Of a stretch of 64,000 nucleotides of DNA, positions 62,431-64,000 are shown in pieces. A model generated the notes under the pieces. That model saw only the letters and a list, made by a program, of their open reading frames with translations, ran no database searches and was not told the DNA's origin. The first letter of the stretch is position 1. The number at the start of each line of letters is the position of its first letter. The position numbers were made by a program, and so were the translations under genes. The stretch is from Roseateles sp. XES5 (GTDB taxonomy: Bacteria; Pseudomonadota; Alphaproteobacteria; Rhizobiales; Rhizobiaceae): assembly GCF_020535545.1 (NCBI RefSeq), contig NZ_CP084752.1, positions 1,471,501 through 1,535,500 on the forward strand, in the 5' to 3' direction.

Positions 62431-63096
62431 TCAGTAACGGAACATGCGCGTGGCGGCGAGGCGGGCTGCCAGCGTCACGGCCTTGGCGATCAGGTAGTAG
62501 ATGACTGCCGCGATCGCGAAGAATTCGAAGGTGCGGAACGAGCGGGCGTTCAGTTCCTGCGTGATGCCGGCGAGGTCCGTGTTCATGCCGACGGTGACGC
62601 CGAGCGAGGTCATCAGGATTGCCCAGACCATCTGGTTGGTGGCCGGCAGGAAGGCGATGCGCAGCATCTGCGGCATGACGATGTAGCGGAAGGCCTGCAG
62701 CGGCGTCATGCCGAGCGAACGGCCGGCGCGGGTCTGCGTCTCCGGGATCGCCTTCAGCGCACCGCGGAAGTTTTCCGCGAGATAACCGGCATTGTTGAAG
62801 GCGATACCGACCAGCAGCGCCGTATAGGGGCTCAGGTGGATGCCGAAGCTGCCAAGGCCGAAATGGGCCATGTAGATCTGGAACAGCGCCGGCGTGTTGC
62901 GGGCGATCTCGACCCAGACCGTGGCGAAGCCGTTGAGGATGCGGTTGCCGGACAGCCGGAAGAGCGTCAGCGCGAGCGCGACGACAAGGCCGATGGCCAT
63001 GGACAGGATCGCGATCTGCAGCGTGACCAGCGCGCCGTCCAGCATCTGCGGCAGGGCCTTGAGCGCCTGATTCCAGTGGAAAGAGTAACTGAACAT
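62431..63096 (-). CDS. Polar amino-acid ABC transporter permease
   Basis: A 221-residue HisQ-type permease, the first of the pair. Its helices include GALVTLQIAILSMAIGLVVA, and the EAA loop is AGRSLGMTPLQAFRYIVMPQ. It lies 70 bp after the binding protein gene; a long hairpin occupies the gap. Confidence 0.94.
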   Translation of the reverse strand: MFSYSFHWNQALKALPQMLDGALVTLQIAILSMAIGLVVALALTLFRLSGNRILNGFATVWVEIARNTPALFQIYMAHFGLGSFGIHLSPYTALLVGIAFNNAGYLAENFRGALKAIPETQTRAGRSLGMTPLQAFRYIVMPQMLRIAFLPATNQMVWAILMTSLGVTVGMNTDLAGITQELNARSFRTFEFFAIAAVIYYLIAKAVTLAARLAATRMFRY

Positions 63097-63120
63097 TGCC
63101 GTCTCACCCTTTGAAACGAT

Positions 63121-63153
63121 CGGCGGCGCGGGACGCCAGGTCCCGCGCCGCCG
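63121..63153 (-). other. Long hairpin between the binding protein and permease genes
   Basis: A perfect 14-bp GC-rich stem (63121-63134 with 63140-63153, 5-base loop) with no T-run. Such structures commonly protect the upstream mRNA and lower expression of downstream genes, giving more binding protein than membrane components. It could also be a weak terminator. Confidence 0.6.
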
Positions 63154-63166
63154 GGGAAGCGGCAGA

Positions 63167-63976
63167 TTAGCGGTAAACGCCGTTCACGGACAGGGCCGGC
63201 AGATCGCCGCCAACCCACTTTTCATAGAGTTCCTTGTAGCGGCCGGTGCGGACCTGCTGGTTCACGAACAGGTTCAGGTAGTTGATCAGGCCGTATTCTT
63301 CGCGGTTGGTGAAGAGCGCGACATAGTCGATGTCGTAGGGCGCCTTGCCGACGACCGAGATGCCCGGGAACTTGCCGCTCTTGACGGTGGCCTGGGCGAC
63401 CGTCGAGGTGGAAACCGTGGCGTCGATCTGGCCCTGGCTGAGGGCGAGGAAGACGTCGGCCTGGGTCTGGTACGGACGGAACTCGCCTGCGCCGAATTCC
63501 TTCATCGACTTTTCGAGCGCGATGGCTTCGAAGGTACCGGCGGTGGCGCCGACGACCTTGCCCTTCATGTCTTCGAAGGACTTGACGCCCGACTTGTCGT
63601 TGGCCGTGACAGCCATTTCAAAGGCGAAGTAGGGGATCGACATGCCGACGGTCTTGGCGCGTTCCAGCGTGTCGGAGGTCGAGGCGACACCGACGTCGAC
63701 GCGGCCGGACATCAGGGCCGGGATGCGTTCCGGGAAGGGCGTTTCGACGATTTCGGCCGTAACGCCGAGCGCCTTGGCGAGATCGTTGCAGTAGTCGACG
63801 TCGAAGCCGATCGGGTTGTTGCTCTCGTCACGCGAGCCCATCGGCGGGAAGTCGAGAACGACGGCGCAGCGCAGCGTGCCGGACGAGATGATGTCGTCCA
63901 GCTTGTCGGCCTTGGCCGGGCTGGTCAGAGCGGTGGCGGCCACGAGGCCGAATGCGAGGACCGAAGTCTTCTTCAT
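63167..63976 (-). CDS. Amino-acid ABC transporter periplasmic binding protein
   Basis: A 269-residue SBP_bac_3 protein with a signal peptide (KKTSVLAFGLVAATALTSPA, cleaved near residue 23) and the conserved ligand segment (LDFPPMGSRDESNNPIGFDV), including the G-F-D-V signature. It is the first gene of the operon with two permeases, an ATPase, an FAD oxidase and acnX. The ligand is unknown; hydroxyproline or a related polar amino acid is inferred from the downstream enzymes. Confidence 0.93.
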   Translation of the reverse strand: MKKTSVLAFGLVAATALTSPAKADKLDDIISSGTLRCAVVLDFPPMGSRDESNNPIGFDVDYCNDLAKALGVTAEIVETPFPERIPALMSGRVDVGVASTSDTLERAKTVGMSIPYFAFEMAVTANDKSGVKSFEDMKGKVVGATAGTFEAIALEKSMKEFGAGEFRPYQTQADVFLALSQGQIDATVSTSTVAQATVKSGKFPGISVVGKAPYDIDYVALFTNREEYGLINYLNLFVNQQVRTGRYKELYEKWVGGDLPALSVNGVYR

Positions 63977-64000
63977 AACTCTCTCCCTGGATTGGTCTGG

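Noticed and set aside
1..64000. CRISPR arrays, intact insertion sequences, prophage genes and rRNA operons.
   Set aside because: No regularly spaced repeats, transposase or phage structural genes, or rRNA sequence were recognised in the window.

Overview
The window looks like chromosomal DNA of an alphaproteobacterium of the Rhizobiales, most likely Rhizobiaceae. This rests on high GC and strong GC3 bias, a complete Cpa/Tad pilus locus, the neighbourhood of pyrF, uppP, queG and guaA, CtrA-like boxes, and a rhizobial-type intergenic palindromic repeat. Nearly all of it is dense, ordinary chromosomal coding sequence. I find no phage, plasmid, CRISPR array or intact insertion sequence.

Layout. 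1-9 kb: housekeeping genes (histidine-phosphatase-like protein, pyrF, an NDUFA9-like oxidoreductase, uppP, a GST, queG, an RlpA-like protein, an RsmB-type methyltransferase). 9.1-14.3 kb: a periplasmic imelysin / di-haem oxidoreductase / imelysin / DUF1513 operon, probably iron-linked. 14.3-19 kb: TspO, a thioesterase, an MTA/SAH nucleosidase-like protein, guaA, then an AhpD-like protein overlapping an ECF41 sigma factor, preceded by a textbook ECF41 promoter. 19-29 kb: a DNA alkyltransferase, an aspartoacylase-like protein, cardiolipin synthase, an EEP phosphohydrolase, an Lrp regulator divergent from an aromatic aminotransferase, YitT, an ArsC-like reductase, a MarR / NlpC-P60 operon and an M17 aminopeptidase. 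29-41 kb: the Flp/Tad pilus locus, with tadD, cpaA-cpaF-tadB-tadC, a single Flp pilin, a secretin-N-domain protein and two TadE-like pseudopilins. 41-53 kb: nucleoside salvage, with deoB-add-upp facing a long opposite operon (BMP-family ABC transporter, cdd, purine phosphorylase, deoC, deoA). Together these import nucleosides and convert them to bases and pentose phosphates. 53-54.4 kb: msrA, a small membrane protein and tRNA-Ser(GGA).

Directly after tRNA-Ser lies an atypical, visibly AT-richer segment of about 2.5 kb (about 54,380-56,900). It holds only two genes, divergently transcribed: a 500-residue protein and a 117-residue protein, neither of which I recognise. The last 22 residues of the large one and residues 4-25 of the small one are the same motif (12 of 22 identical; core Y-I-x-x-N-A-x-A-[VM]-G-P-x-x-x-A-x-N-T-x-F). 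A short motif shared by the end of one protein and the start of its divergent neighbour, in a foreign-looking cassette at a tRNA gene, is the best candidate here for an undescribed system. A homotypic-docking or amyloid-signalling type defence pair is one hypothesis.

57-64 kb returns to normal composition: a UDP-glucose dehydrogenase, then an opposite-strand catabolic operon (polar amino-acid ABC transporter, FAD amino-acid oxidase, aconitase X), most simply read as hydroxyproline or D-amino-acid utilisation.
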